A stretch of 29,378 bases of DNA, taken from CBIFVZ01 sp966185765. GTDB lineage: Bacteria; Pseudomonadota; Gammaproteobacteria; Enterobacterales; Enterobacteriaceae. How positions within the stretch are numbered: position 1 is the first letter of the stretch; each line of letters starts with the position of its first letter. The notes under the pieces were generated by a model. That model searched no databases. It was not told where the DNA came from and saw only the letters and a list, made by a program, of their open reading frames with translations. The stretch covers positions 1 through 29,378 of the forward strand of contig CBIFVZ010000051.1 in assembly GCA_966185765.1 (NCBI GenBank), read 5' to 3'. Both the position numbers and the translations under genes were made by a program. Positions 1 through 8,711 of the stretch are shown here, piece by piece.

Positions 1-1084
1 GATGTACTTCCTGATCGCGCTGTGGGGCCATAAGGCATCCGACGGTAAAACGCGCATCACGGCGGCTACCAAGTTCTTCATTTACACCCAGGCAAGCGGT
101 CTGGTCATGCTGATTGCCATTCTGGCGCTGGTGTTCGTCCACCACAGTGCGACCGGCGTGTGGACCTTCAGCTATGAGCAACTACTGAAAACCCCGATGT
201 CTGGCGGTGTGGAATATCTGCTGATGCTCGGCTTCTTCATCGCTTTTGCGGTGAAAATGCCGGTGGTGCCGCTGCACGGCTGGCTGCCGGATGCGCACTC
301 TCAGGCGCCGACCGCGGGTTCTGTTGACCTCGCAGGTATTCTGCTTAAGACCGCAGCCTACGGCCTGTTGCGCTTCTCGTTGCCGCTGTTCCCGAACGCG
401 TCTGCGGAGTTTGCGCCGATTGCGATGTGGCTGGGCGTTGTCGGTATTTTCTACGGCGCGTGGATGGCGTTCTCTCAGACCGATATCAAACGTCTTATCG
501 CGTACACGTCTGTTTCCCACATGGGCTTTGTACTGATTGCTATCTACACCGGCAGCCAGCTTGCTTACCAGGGCGCGGTCATTCAGATGATTGCACATGG
601 TTTGTCAGCAGCGGGTCTGTTTATCCTGTGTGGGCAGCTCTACGAGCGTCTGCATACGCGCGATATGACACAGATGGGCGGTCTGTGGGGCAAAATCAAA
701 TGGCTGCCAGCCATGTCGATGTTCTTCGCGGTAGCGACGCTGGGTATGCCGGGTACCGGTAACTTCGTGGGCGAATTCATGATTCTGTTCGGCAGCTATA
801 AAGTAGTGCCGCTTATCACGATTATCTCTACCTTTGGTCTGGTGTTTGCCTCCATCTACTCGCTGGCGATGCTGCACCGTGCCTGGTTCGGTCAGGCGAA
901 AAGCGAAGCGGCGAAGCAGGATATTGAAGGCATGACGCTGCGTGAACTGTTCATCATTCTGCTGCTGGTGGCACTGTTGGTGCTGCTGGGCTTCTATCCG
1001 CAGCCGATTCTGGACACCTCACACGCTGCAATGAGCAATATTCAGCAGTGGTTCACCAGTTCAATTTCAACTACAAGGCCGTAA
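1..1084 (+). CDS. nuoM: NADH-quinone oxidoreductase subunit M, 3' part
   Basis: Proton-pumping membrane subunit of respiratory complex I (NDH-1), an antiporter-like subunit in the inner membrane. The 5' end lies outside the window; 360 residues are visible, and aligning FAVKMPVVPLHGWLP with E. coli places the first visible Met at residue 150 of a 509-residue protein, exactly the E. coli length. The visible part carries the conserved membrane lysines equivalent to E. coli K234 (FAVKMP) and K265 (GILLKTAAYG), and the glutamate equivalent to E407 (NFVGEFMI), which belong to the proton path. Multiple hydrophobic helices fill the sequence. nuoN follows after 7 bases in the same operon. Identification is very secure. 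Confidence 0.98.
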   Translation, partial: MYFLIALWGHKASDGKTRITAATKFFIYTQASGLVMLIAILALVFVHHSATGVWTFSYEQLLKTPMSGGVEYLLMLGFFIAFAVKMPVVPLHGWLPDAHSQAPTAGSVDLAGILLKTAAYGLLRFSLPLFPNASAEFAPIAMWLGVVGIFYGAWMAFSQTDIKRLIAYTSVSHMGFVLIAIYTGSQLAYQGAVIQMIAHGLSAAGLFILCGQLYERLHTRDMTQMGGLWGKIKWLPAMSMFFAVATLGMPGTGNFVGEFMILFGSYKVVPLITIISTFGLVFASIYSLAMLHRAWFGQAKSEAAKQDIEGMTLRELFIILLLVALLVLLGFYPQPILDTSHAAMSNIQQWFTSSISTTRP

Positions 1085-1091
1085 TTCGCTC

Positions 1092-2549
1092 ATGACTTTA
1101 ACTGCTCAACATCTGATAGCGCTACTGCCGCTGTTGATCGTCGGATTGACAGTCGTGGTAGTGATGCTCTCTATAGCGTGGCGCCGTAATCACTTCCTGA
1201 ACGCGACGCTGTCGGTTATCGGTCTGAATGCCGCGCTACTGTCGCTCTGGTTTGTCGGCCAGGCGGGAGCGATGGATGTCACGCCTCTGCTGCGTGTCGA
1301 TGGCTTCGCGATGTTTTACACAGGCCTGGTGCTGCTGGCGAGCCTTGCAACCTGTACGTTCGCCTATCCGTGGCTGGAGGGCTACACCGACAACCAGGAA
1401 GAGTTCTATCTGCTGGTGCTGATTGCCTCCCTGGGTGGCATTCTACTGGCAAATGCAAACCACCTGGCGGCACTGTTCCTCGGTATTGAACTGATTTCGC
1501 TGCCGCTGTTTGGTCTGGTGGGTTATGCGTTCCGCCAGAAGCGCTCGCTGGAAGCCAGTATCAAGTACACCATTCTGTCCGCTGCCGCGTCATCATTCCT
1601 GTTGTTTGGTATGGCGCTGATATACGCGCAGTCTGGCGACCTGTCGTTTGGTGCTCTGGGTAATAGCCTCTCAGACGGTATGCTGCATGAGCCGCTGTTG
1701 CTGGCGGGGCTGGGCCTGATGATTGTAGGCCTTGGCTTTAAGCTTTCACTGGTGCCGTTCCACCTGTGGACACCGGATGTGTATCAGGGGGCGCCTGCAC
1801 CGGTTTCGACTTTCCTTGCCACCGCAAGCAAGATTGCTATTTTTGCCGTTGTGATGCGTCTGTTCCTCTACGCGCCAATGGGTGAAAGCGAAGCCGTGCG
1901 CGTGGTGTTGGGCGTGATTGCCTTTGCGTCTATCATCTTCGGTAACCTGATGGCGTTAAGCCAGTCCAACATCAAACGTCTGCTCGGTTTCTCCTCTATC
2001 TCCCATCTGGGCTACCTGTTAGTCGCACTGATTGCGCTGCAAAGTGGTCAGATGTCGATGGAAACCGTGGGCGTGTATCTGGCCGGCTATCTGTTCAGCA
2101 GCCTGGGCGCATTTGGTGTGGTCAGTCTGATGTCCAGCCCATATCGTGGTCCTGATGCTGATTCCCTGTTCTCCTATCGCGGCCTGTTCTGGCACCGTCC
2201 GGTGCTGGCGGCAGTGATGACAGTGATGATGCTGTCACTGGCAGGTATCCCGATGACGCTCGGCTTCATTGGTAAGTTCTACGTGCTGGCGGTAGGCGTT
2301 GAGGCGCATCTGTGGTGGCTGACCGCCGCCGTTGTGATTGGCTCAGCGATTGGTCTCTACTATTACCTGCGTGTGGCAGTAAGCCTGTATCTGAGTGCGC
2401 CGCAGCAGCTTAACCGCGATGCACCGCACGACTGGGCATTCAGCGCAGGGGGTATTGTGGTGCTGATTTCTGCACTGGTGGTGCTGGCGCTCGGCGTGTG
2501 GCCACAGCCGCTGATTAGCCTGGTTCAGCTGGCTCAGCCGCTGATGTAA
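1092..2549 (+). CDS. nuoN: NADH-quinone oxidoreductase subunit N
   Basis: Antiporter-like membrane subunit of complex I and last gene of the nuo operon. The 485 residues equal the E. coli length. E133 (GIELISLP) in the fifth helix region, and lysines in LGFKLSLVP, ATASKIAIF and FIGKFYVL, correspond to the E. coli proton-path residues E133, K217, K247 and K395. About 14 hydrophobic segments are visible. The ATG at 1092 matches the family N-terminus (MTxTxQxLIALLPLL) and lies 7 bases after nuoM, so translation is probably coupled. A strong intrinsic terminator follows 25 bases after the stop. Confidence 0.98.
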   Translation: MTLTAQHLIALLPLLIVGLTVVVVMLSIAWRRNHFLNATLSVIGLNAALLSLWFVGQAGAMDVTPLLRVDGFAMFYTGLVLLASLATCTFAYPWLEGYTDNQEEFYLLVLIASLGGILLANANHLAALFLGIELISLPLFGLVGYAFRQKRSLEASIKYTILSAAASSFLLFGMALIYAQSGDLSFGALGNSLSDGMLHEPLLLAGLGLMIVGLGFKLSLVPFHLWTPDVYQGAPAPVSTFLATASKIAIFAVVMRLFLYAPMGESEAVRVVLGVIAFASIIFGNLMALSQSNIKRLLGFSSISHLGYLLVALIALQSGQMSMETVGVYLAGYLFSSLGAFGVVSLMSSPYRGPDADSLFSYRGLFWHRPVLAAVMTVMMLSLAGIPMTLGFIGKFYVLAVGVEAHLWWLTAAVVIGSAIGLYYYLRVAVSLYLSAPQQLNRDAPHDWAFSAGGIVVLISALVVLALGVWPQPLISLVQLAQPLM

Positions 2550-2574
2550 TCAAGAATATGCTGATGATAAAAAG

Positions 2575-2598
2575 GCCCTGCTTATGCAGGGCTTTTTT
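2575..2598 (+). terminator. intrinsic terminator of the nuo operon
   Basis: Seven-base GC-rich stem GCCCTGC (2575-2581) / GCAGGGC (2586-2592) with a TTAT loop, followed directly by six T. It sits 25 bases after the nuoN stop codon and separates the complex I operon from the AT-rich accessory stretch downstream. Confidence 0.9.
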
Positions 2599-2612
2599 GT
2601 CATGAAAAGCTC

Positions 2613-2723
2613 ATGAAGATATGCAGTGTCACGGACTATGAGCGTGAAAGAGTGCTGGAGAGGTCGCATGTGCAAGTACGGCATATCAATTATGAAAATG
2701 ATTTTGAGTACCAGGGAAGATAA
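2613..2723 (+). CDS. possible 36-residue ORF before the DUF6708-like gene
   Basis: An ATG at 2613 opens a short frame ending in TAA at 2721-2723, three bases before the TTG at 2727. The product would be about 36 residues, rich in charged residues, starting MKICSVTDYERERVLERS. The ribosome binding site is weak (GAAAAGC). I recognise no family. It could be a small protein coupled to the next gene, the remnant of a gene cut off when this segment entered between nuoN and rbn, or chance. Confidence 0.25.
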   Translation: MKICSVTDYERERVLERSHVQVRHINYENDFEYQGR

Positions 2724-2726
2724 AAT

Positions 2727-3575
2727 TTGACGAAGTTACATGAGATGAATAATAAATATGGTAGTGAGGGCTGTCAGCACGATAATCATTTTCTTTCTTA
2801 TGCGCATCTGAATGCCTATTTTCTTAACGTAATTAAAGTCAATAGTTATTTTTCATGCCGTGATTTTCATGTTTTTAAGTTAGGGATGACTTATCAGGAA
2901 AGTACTGTATTACCACGCTTGCCAAAGTTAACTGTATTTAATCAGAGTTATATTGAATGGTATCGTCCGATGCCTCACGACTTGCCAGTGTTAACGGCAT
3001 TTTTTTCTGTACTGCTGGTGTCTTTTATTCTTATGCTTACATTGATAATGCCAGAAATATATAAGACATGGGAGGATGTTTTTTTTCCTCTGCTGGTGAT
3101 GGGGTTTCTGGCATTCTTCCCTCTTGTATGGCTTATCAGGTATTCATTTTTTACACCACATGCTTTGCCGGTAAGGTTAAACCGCGAGCAACAAAAGGTG
3201 TATTTTTATCGTCGCCAGGTCAGGGTGAATCCCTACGCCCGTTGGCCTGTAGATATCATCGTAATGGACTGGAGCAATGTTCGGGCTTGTGAAATCAGGG
3301 TAAAATCCTCCAGAGCTATTATTTACCATGCACTACACTGCCTGTGTATCAATAAAAAATATTCCGTAATAGTCGATCATGCGCCGTTATTCGGGGTGAA
3401 AAAATCGCTCGGTTGGAAAAGTAGCCGTTATCTGGAGTCTTTATGGGTAGGATGTCAGTATTATATGAATGGCAACGTCGTTCCTGGTATTGATAAAAGC
3501 AATGCTGTGGGCATTCTGGGTAATATACGACGAGTGAAATGGCCGAAGGAGTCAGACAGCATGTCGTTCAATTAA
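2727..3575 (+). CDS. DUF6708-like two-TM membrane protein of unknown function
   Basis: Up to 282 residues. Two hydrophobic helices lie near the middle (VLTAFFSVLLVSFILMLTL and VFFPLLVMGFLAFFPLVWLI), then a cytoplasmic-type domain with the layout PVRLNREQQKVYFYR ... DWSNVRACE ... LESLWVGCQYYMNG. This order (paired helices, 'RxNR..kVyF', 'W..v.A', C-terminal WVGCQYYMNG) resembles DUF6708 proteins, which I recall near orphan VgrG or T6SS loci; that is from memory, not a search. The start is uncertain: TTG 2727 has a good GGGAAGA site upstream, ATG 2745 is in frame, and ATG 2886 would give a shorter protein beginning MTYQES. The gene is visibly more AT-rich than its neighbours and has no relative at this E. 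coli locus, suggesting acquisition. Confidence 0.6.
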   Translation: MTKLHEMNNKYGSEGCQHDNHFLSYAHLNAYFLNVIKVNSYFSCRDFHVFKLGMTYQESTVLPRLPKLTVFNQSYIEWYRPMPHDLPVLTAFFSVLLVSFILMLTLIMPEIYKTWEDVFFPLLVMGFLAFFPLVWLIRYSFFTPHALPVRLNREQQKVYFYRRQVRVNPYARWPVDIIVMDWSNVRACEIRVKSSRAIIYHALHCLCINKKYSVIVDHAPLFGVKKSLGWKSSRYLESLWVGCQYYMNGNVVPGIDKSNAVGILGNIRRVKWPKESDSMSFN

Positions 3576-3598
3576 TGAAATGACGCATGAATGTTTTG

Positions 3599-3634
3599 TG
3601 AACAGAAATAGCGTGTTGTCGATATTTCTGTTCA
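3599..3634 (+). terminator. long hairpin after the DUF6708-like gene
   Basis: Perfect 12-base inverted repeat TGAACAGAAATA (3599-3610) / TATTTCTGTTCA (3623-3634) around a 12-base loop, 24 bases after the stop codon. A clear T-run is missing (TACTTTACT follows), so it may act as an mRNA 3' end structure or a bidirectional terminator with the convergent rbn gene. The rest of the 3576-3733 gap shows nothing else I can name. Confidence 0.5.
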
Positions 3635-3733
3635 TACTTTACTGTGTGAGAAAATTCCGCTTGTAATAAACATCATTATGCAGAATTAAGCAACGGCGTA
3701 TCAATCCGGTGGCTGCCATTTGATGCAAAAAAA

Positions 3734-4654
3734 TCACATCTCATATGTGGCAAAATCTTCCGCCAGTTCCGTATTTGCAAATACCGCCTGGCATTCCGCC
3801 AGTAACGCCGCAGCACCCTGTTCATCGTAGCGGGAACTCAGATGGGTGATAATCAAGCGCTTCACACCCGCCTCGCGGGCAAGCGTTGCCGTCTGCTGTG
3901 ACGTGGAGTGCCCACGCGAATTTGCTTTCTCAGCCATTGCGGCCTCAAGCGTAGTCTCATGCACCAGCACGTCTGAGTTCTGAGCCAGCAGTAAAGCTGC
4001 AGGCGTCGGGGCGGTATCGCCAAAAATCGCCAGCGTTTTACCGGGCGTAGCTGGGCCGAGGTAATCACGTCCGTCAACAAGACGGCCATCTTCAAGCGTC
4101 ACTGTTTCGCCATTTTTCAGGCGTTGAAACAGTGGGCCGGGTTTGATGCCCGCTTCAATTAAGCGTGCGGCGTCGAGTGCGCCGGGAATGTCATGTTGCT
4201 CAATACGAAAACCGTAGCATTCCACCGGGTGTAACAGTGGCCCGGCATGGACGCGAAATTGACCATTGTCAAAGAGCAAACCCGCTTCAATCTCAATAAT
4301 CTCCAGCGGATAAGTCGTCCAGGAGCCGCTCAGGCGTAGTGCGGTGTCAACGAACTCGCGTAGTCCCTTAGGACCATAGAGCGTTAACGGTACTTCGCTA
4401 CCTGCCATTGAGCGGCTACATAACAGCCCCGGCAGGCCAAATATATGGTCGCCATGTAAATGCGTGATAAAAACCTTTTCAATCTTCCCTGGATTGAAGG
4501 GAGTTGCCAGCATCTGGTGTTGAGTGGCTTCGCCGCAATCAAACAGCCACAGGCCGCCACTCACCAGGCCAGGATTGAGCACCAGCGCGCTCACATTACG
4601 GCTGCGGGTGGGAACCCCTGCCGAGGTGCCCAGAAAACTTAGCGTTATCGCCAT
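3734..4654 (-). CDS. rbn: ribonuclease BN / tRNase Z
   Basis: Zinc phosphodiesterase of the metallo-beta-lactamase fold (RNase BN/Z, also rnz or elaC) acting on tRNA precursors; in E. coli it has endo- and 3' exonuclease activity. It has 306 residues against 305 in E. coli. The N-terminus has FLGTSAGVPTRSRNV, the metal motif HLHGDH is at residues 65-70, IFGDTAPTP carries the bridging aspartate, SRGHST is typical of the family, and LIITHLSSRY carries a late metal histidine. It is divergent from elaA with 66 bases between the starts, the same arrangement as in E. coli. Confidence 0.96.
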   Translation of the reverse strand: MAITLSFLGTSAGVPTRSRNVSALVLNPGLVSGGLWLFDCGEATQHQMLATPFNPGKIEKVFITHLHGDHIFGLPGLLCSRSMAGSEVPLTLYGPKGLREFVDTALRLSGSWTTYPLEIIEIEAGLLFDNGQFRVHAGPLLHPVECYGFRIEQHDIPGALDAARLIEAGIKPGPLFQRLKNGETVTLEDGRLVDGRDYLGPATPGKTLAIFGDTAPTPAALLLAQNSDVLVHETTLEAAMAEKANSRGHSTSQQTATLAREAGVKRLIITHLSSRYDEQGAAALLAECQAVFANTELAEDFATYEM

Positions 4655-4720
4655 TTATCATTCCCTGTTGTAAAACAAAGCATCAGTATAACCGCCTTAC
4701 ATTATAAAAAAGGAGCAATC

Positions 4721-5164
4721 ATGATTCAGTGGCAAGACTTGCACCATTCACAGCTTACCGTCGCGCAACTCTACGCCTTATTGCAGTTACGCGTGGCGGT
4801 ATTTGTGGTCGAGCAAAACTGTGTTTATCAGGATATCGACGGTGAAGATCTGGTGGGCGAGAATCGTCATCTTCTGGCCTGGCGCAATGGTGAGCTGATT
4901 GCTTGTGCGAGAATTCTGAAACAGCCGGAGGAGCCAGTGGTGATTGGTCGGGTGATTGTGGCACCGCAGGCGCGTGGCGAAAAACTGGGTAATCGGTTAA
5001 TGGAACAGGCGCTAAAATCCTGCGTAACGCACTGGCCGGGCAGCGAAATTTATCTTGGCGCACAGGCGCATCTACAGGCATTTTACGAGCAGTTTGGTTT
5101 TGTCGCCGTCAGTGACATTTATGAGGAAGACGGTATCCCGCATGTAGGTATGGCGCGCCGTTAA
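4721..5164 (+). CDS. elaA: GNAT family N-acetyltransferase ElaA
   Basis: Small cytoplasmic protein of the GNAT fold, 147 residues (E. coli 153, a few C-terminal residues longer). The family start MIxWQDLHHSxLxVxQLYALLQLR is intact, the acetyl-CoA loop appears as RVIVAPQARGEKLGNRLM at about residues 84-101, and the C-terminal part has IYLGAQAHLQAFYEQFGF and EEDGIPHVGM. The physiological substrate of ElaA is not established. AAGGAG eight bases before the ATG supports the start. Confidence 0.94.
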   Translation: MIQWQDLHHSQLTVAQLYALLQLRVAVFVVEQNCVYQDIDGEDLVGENRHLLAWRNGELIACARILKQPEEPVVIGRVIVAPQARGEKLGNRLMEQALKSCVTHWPGSEIYLGAQAHLQAFYEQFGFVAVSDIYEEDGIPHVGMARR

Positions 5165-5191
5165 CGGTTACGCAAAAAACAATGTTTTTGT

Positions 5192-5198
5192 CTATAGT
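5192..5198 (+). promoter_or_regulatory. candidate -10 element of elaB (RpoS-like)
   Basis: CTATAGT lies 36 bases before the elaB start in the short elaA-elaB gap. It resembles the CTATACT-type -10 element of sigma-S promoters, which fits the stationary-phase expression known for ElaB in E. coli. No convincing -35 hexamer is visible. This is an inference from one short motif. Confidence 0.35.
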
Positions 5199-5234
5199 CA
5201 GATAACTGTATCCATATCAACAGGGAGAAGCACT

Positions 5235-5543
5235 ATGGGGTTCAATAACACATACCGTTCCAGTCTGGATGATGATTTAACGCTGTTAAGTGAAACGCTG
5301 GATGAGGTGTTGCAGGCATCCGGCGACCCGGCTGACCAGAAATACGTTGAGCTTAAAGCGCGTGCCGAACAGGCATTGCATGACGTAAAAGAACGTGTCA
5401 GTCATGCGTCAGATACCTATTATTACCGCACGAAAAAAGCGGTCTATCAGGCTGATGACTTTGTTCATGACAAGCCGTGGCAGGGGGTAGGTATTGGGGC
5501 CGCCGTAGGCCTGGTACTGGGGCTTTTGCTGGCACGCCGTTGA
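5235..5543 (+). CDS. elaB: C-tail anchored inner-membrane protein ElaB (DUF883)
   Basis: 102 residues, like E. coli ElaB (101), of the ElaB/YqjD/YgaM family that is reported to tether ribosomes to the inner membrane in stationary phase. An acidic helical N-terminal region (DDDLTLLSETLDEVLQASGDPADQKYVELKARAEQAL) with coiled-coil character leads to a single C-terminal membrane helix rich in small residues (about residues 83-100), ending in the Arg-Arg tail LLLARR. GGGAGAAG upstream supports the ATG at 5235. A hairpin with a short T-run follows before menF. Confidence 0.95.
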   Translation: MGFNNTYRSSLDDDLTLLSETLDEVLQASGDPADQKYVELKARAEQALHDVKERVSHASDTYYYRTKKAVYQADDFVHDKPWQGVGIGAAVGLVLGLLLARR

Positions 5544-5610
5544 GTTACCGCCCGTACTTTTCTGAGTCCGGGCATCCCTTACTCGCAGGTGGAATTTTTT
5601 TTGCCTTCTG

Positions 5611-5634
5611 AACCACGTATACTGCGTGGTTTTT
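5611..5634 (+). terminator. intrinsic terminator or attenuator-like hairpin between elaB and menF
   Basis: Stem AACCACG (5611-5617) / CGTGGTT (5625-5631) with a seven-base loop, ending in four T at 5631-5634. It most simply terminates elaB. It lies only about 20 bases before the menF start, so it may also reduce read-through into the men operon. The loop contains TATACT, which could double as a -10 element, but I see no matching -35. Confidence 0.55.
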
Positions 5635-5653
5635 CAGGGAAGGTGAGGTTATC

Positions 5654-6958
5654 GTGAGTTCTCTTGCCGATGTGCTGACGCAGTTTCAGCTGGCGCTGAC
5701 GGGCGCGTTTTCCACCGAACCCGGACTACAACAAATTACCCAGTCATTTTCACTGAATGACGGTAGCGATGCGCTGGCATGGCTTGCCGGGCAGCATTTA
5801 TGGCCACAATTTTACTGGCAGCAACGTAATGGTGATGAAGAGCTGGCGGCGCTGGGTGCCTGTATCACCTTTCATGATATGTCTGCCGCACAGACGTTTC
5901 TGAGCGCACATCATGATAAGCAGGCGCTTGCTCTGTGCGGACTTAATGCGTTTGATCCTGCACACGGCCAGCTGTTTCTGCCACGTTTGCTGTGGCAGCG
6001 TAGCGCTACTCACGCGCAGCTTACCCTTAATCTCTACAGTGCCACTTCGCTGTGCGACGATGTTCATGCAGCACGTGCATTCCTTTCTCAGCTTTCAGCG
6101 GCGCGTACGCCGCAGCCGCTTAAGCTCACCTGTACCGATGAACGCCACCTGCCCGAGCGTACACAGTGGGACGCGCTGATTGATGAAGCCACTGGCGCTA
6201 TCGCCGCTGGGCAGTTCGACAAAGTGGTCCTGGCCAGAGCAAGCGATCTGTATTTTACTACCGCACCTGACGCAGCTTCACTGATGGCTGCAAGCCGCCG
6301 GGTCAACAGCGGCTGCTACCATTTTTTTATGGCCTTTGATGCCAGGCGTGCGTTTCTCGGTTCTACGCCAGAGCGTCTGTGGCGACGCATCGGCGATGAA
6401 TTGCGTACCGAAGCACTGGCAGGTACGGTTGCCGCGAGTCCTGACGATCGCTGCGCGCGCGAGCTGGGCGACTGGCTGATGCAGGACGATAAAAATCAGC
6501 GTGAAAATATGCTGGTGGTGGAAGACATATGCCAGCGACTACAGGGCGTAAGTGGGGCGCTGGACGTACTGCCACCACAGGTGGTGCGGCTGCGCAAGGT
6601 GCAGCATCTGCGCCGCTGTATCTGGACCACCCTGAGAGCGGGTAATGATGATTTATTGTGCCTGCAACGGCTACAGCCCACGGCGGCTGTTGCCGGGCTA
6701 CCGCGTGACGCCGCGCGGCATTTTATTACCCAGTACGAGCCATTCGAGCGTGAGTGGTACGCCGGTTCGGCAGGCTGGCTTAGCGCCGTACGCAGCGAGT
6801 TTTGCGTAACGTTACGCTGTGCGCAGGTAGAAGGGCGACGGGTACGGCTTTATGCAGGCGCGGGCATTGTTGCTGGCTCGCAGGCTGCACTGGAATGGCA
6901 GGAAGTCGACAACAAGGCCGCCGGGCTACGTTCGTTGTTCTTCGCGAACGCAAACTGA
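5654..6958 (+). CDS. menF: menaquinone-specific isochorismate synthase
   Basis: Converts chorismate to isochorismate, the first committed step of menaquinone synthesis; Mg-dependent. It has 434 residues (E. coli 431). The chorismate-binding domain fills the C-terminal half: DKVVLARA contains K190, and SSTPERLW-type sequence contains E240, the same numbers as the E. coli base and acid. LRTEALAGTVA, DDKNQRENMLVVEDICQRL, LQPTAAVAGLPR and YAGAGIV follow in family order. The GTG at 5654 after AAGGTGAGG is the likely start; the N-terminal 40 residues are the least conserved part. It is the first gene of the men operon, and menD follows after 82 bases. Confidence 0.96.
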   Translation: MSSLADVLTQFQLALTGAFSTEPGLQQITQSFSLNDGSDALAWLAGQHLWPQFYWQQRNGDEELAALGACITFHDMSAAQTFLSAHHDKQALALCGLNAFDPAHGQLFLPRLLWQRSATHAQLTLNLYSATSLCDDVHAARAFLSQLSAARTPQPLKLTCTDERHLPERTQWDALIDEATGAIAAGQFDKVVLARASDLYFTTAPDAASLMAASRRVNSGCYHFFMAFDARRAFLGSTPERLWRRIGDELRTEALAGTVAASPDDRCARELGDWLMQDDKNQRENMLVVEDICQRLQGVSGALDVLPPQVVRLRKVQHLRRCIWTTLRAGNDDLLCLQRLQPTAAVAGLPRDAARHFITQYEPFEREWYAGSAGWLSAVRSEFCVTLRCAQVEGRRVRLYAGAGIVAGSQAALEWQEVDNKAAGLRSLFFANAN

Positions 6959-7040
6959 GCAACGCGCAGACGATTCATATCAAAATAACGCGCGACGCAG
7001 GCTATATAATATTCAGGCAAAATTGATACCGGACAACAAC

Positions 7041-8711
7041 ATGTCGACAAGTTCATTTAACCGCCGCTGGGCAGCGGTCATTCTGGAAGCGCTGACCCGC
7101 CACGGCGTGCGTCATATCTGCATTGCCCCAGGTTCCCGCTCAACCCCGTTAACGCTTGCTGCGGCAGAGAATGCCAGTTTTATCTGTCATACGCATTTTG
7201 ATGAGCGCGGCCTGGGCCATCTGGCGCTGGGGCTGGCGAAGTCCGGTAAAGCGCCAGTAGCCGTTATTGTCACATCCGGTACTGCGGTGGCGAATCTCTA
7301 TCCGGCCATTATTGAAGCCGGACTGACCGGAGAGCGTCTGGTGGTATTAACGGCCGACCGTCCACCGGAACTGATTGACTGCGGGGCGAATCAGGCCATT
7401 CGCCAGCAGGGTATTTTTGCCTCTCATCCTTCCGAAACGCTGTCTTTGCCGCGCCCGACGCCGGATATTCCCGCACGCTGGCTGGTTTCTACGCTCGACA
7501 GCGCGATGGGCCATCTCTCCAGCGGGGCGCTGCACGTTAACTGTCCTTTTGCCGAACCGTTATACGGTGAATTAGATGATGGCGGTCTCAGTTGGCAGCA
7601 GTCGCTGGGCGACTGGTGGCAGGACGGCAAGCCGTGGTTGCGTGAACCGCATCAGGCGGTCGCGGTGAAGCAGGCCGACTGGCCTGCGTGGCGACGTAAA
7701 CGCGGCGTGGTTATCGCCGGGCGTTTGAGCGTGCGCGAAGGCGAGCAGGTTGCTGCCTGGGCGCAGCAGCTGGGTTGGCCGCTCATTGGTGATGTCCTGT
7801 CACAGACGGGCCAGCCGCTGCCCTGCGCCGATTTGTGGCTTGGCAATGCGCGTGCGGTCAGCGAACTGAACGAGGCTGATATTGTGATTCAGTTTGGCGC
7901 CAGCCTCACCGGCAAGCGCCTGCTACAGTGGCAGGCGACGTGTCAGCCGCAGGAATACTGGATTGTTGATAGCCTTAACGGGCGTCTTGATCCTGCGCAT
8001 CACCGGGGGCGCAGGCTGGTCGCTGATATCGGCGAATGGCTGCAGGCGCATCCTGCTGAGAAGCGTGCGCCGTGGGCGCAGGAGGTAGTCCAACTGTCAG
8101 CGCAGGCGCAGGCGAAAGCAGAGGCGATGACGACTGAATTTGGCGAAGCGCAACTGGCCCGTCGCCTGCCTCAGCTTTTGCCCGAACAAGGGCAACTCTT
8201 TCTCGGTAACAGCCTTGTTGTACGTCTGGTGGATGCGCTTGCGCGTTTGCCGCAGGGTTATCCGGTGTGGAGTAACCGTGGTGCCAGCGGTATCGACGGT
8301 TTAATTTCCACCGCCGCAGGCGTACAGCGCGCCAAAACACGGCCAACGCTTGCTGTTGTAGGGGATCTGTCAGCGCTTTACGATCTCAACAGCCTCGCGC
8401 TGTTGCGCCAGGCACCTGCGCCGTTTGTGCTGCTGGTCGTCAACAACAACGGCGGGCAAATCTTTTCGCTGCTGCCGACGCCGGTTAACGAGCGCGAGCG
8501 ATTCTACTGTATGCCGCAAAACGTCAGCTTTGAGCACGGTGCGGCAATGTTTGGTTTGAGCTACCATGCGCCCGCCAGCTGGCAGGCGTTACAGGATGTG
8601 ATGACCAGCGCGTGGCAGCGCCCTGGCGCTACCCTTATTGAACTTAAAGTGGAAGACACCGCAGGCACTCGCACGTTGCAACGGCTACTGGCGCAGGTAA
8701 GCCACCTGTGA
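7041..8711 (+). CDS. menD: SEPHCHC synthase MenD
   Basis: Thiamine-diphosphate enzyme (2-succinyl-5-enolpyruvyl-6-hydroxy-3-cyclohexene-1-carboxylate synthase) that joins isochorismate with 2-oxoglutarate. It has 556 residues from the ATG at 7041, identical to the E. coli length; the frame is open further upstream, but that extension overlaps menF and has no family match. APGSRSTPLTLAAAEN and THFDERGLGH carry the catalytic E55 of the ThDP activating pair, and GDLSALYDLNSLALL plus NNNGGQIFSLLP form the ThDP/Mg binding part near residues 440-480. The stop overlaps the menH start in a GTGA arrangement. Confidence 0.98.
   Translation: MSTSSFNRRWAAVILEALTRHGVRHICIAPGSRSTPLTLAAAENASFICHTHFDERGLGHLALGLAKSGKAPVAVIVTSGTAVANLYPAIIEAGLTGERLVVLTADRPPELIDCGANQAIRQQGIFASHPSETLSLPRPTPDIPARWLVSTLDSAMGHLSSGALHVNCPFAEPLYGELDDGGLSWQQSLGDWWQDGKPWLREPHQAVAVKQADWPAWRRKRGVVIAGRLSVREGEQVAAWAQQLGWPLIGDVLSQTGQPLPCADLWLGNARAVSELNEADIVIQFGASLTGKRLLQWQATCQPQEYWIVDSLNGRLDPAHHRGRRLVADIGEWLQAHPAEKRAPWAQEVVQLSAQAQAKAEAMTTEFGEAQLARRLPQLLPEQGQLFLGNSLVVRLVDALARLPQGYPVWSNRGASGIDGLISTAAGVQRAKTRPTLAVVGDLSALYDLNSLALLRQAPAPFVLLVVNNNGGQIFSLLPTPVNERERFYCMPQNVSFEHGAAMFGLSYHAPASWQALQDVMTSAWQRPGATLIELKVEDTAGTRTLQRLLAQVSHL

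Noticed and set aside
6852..7040. N-terminal extension of MenD from an upstream in-frame start
   Set aside because: The extension overlaps menF, has no similarity to MenD, and the ATG at 7041 gives exactly the family length and N-terminus.
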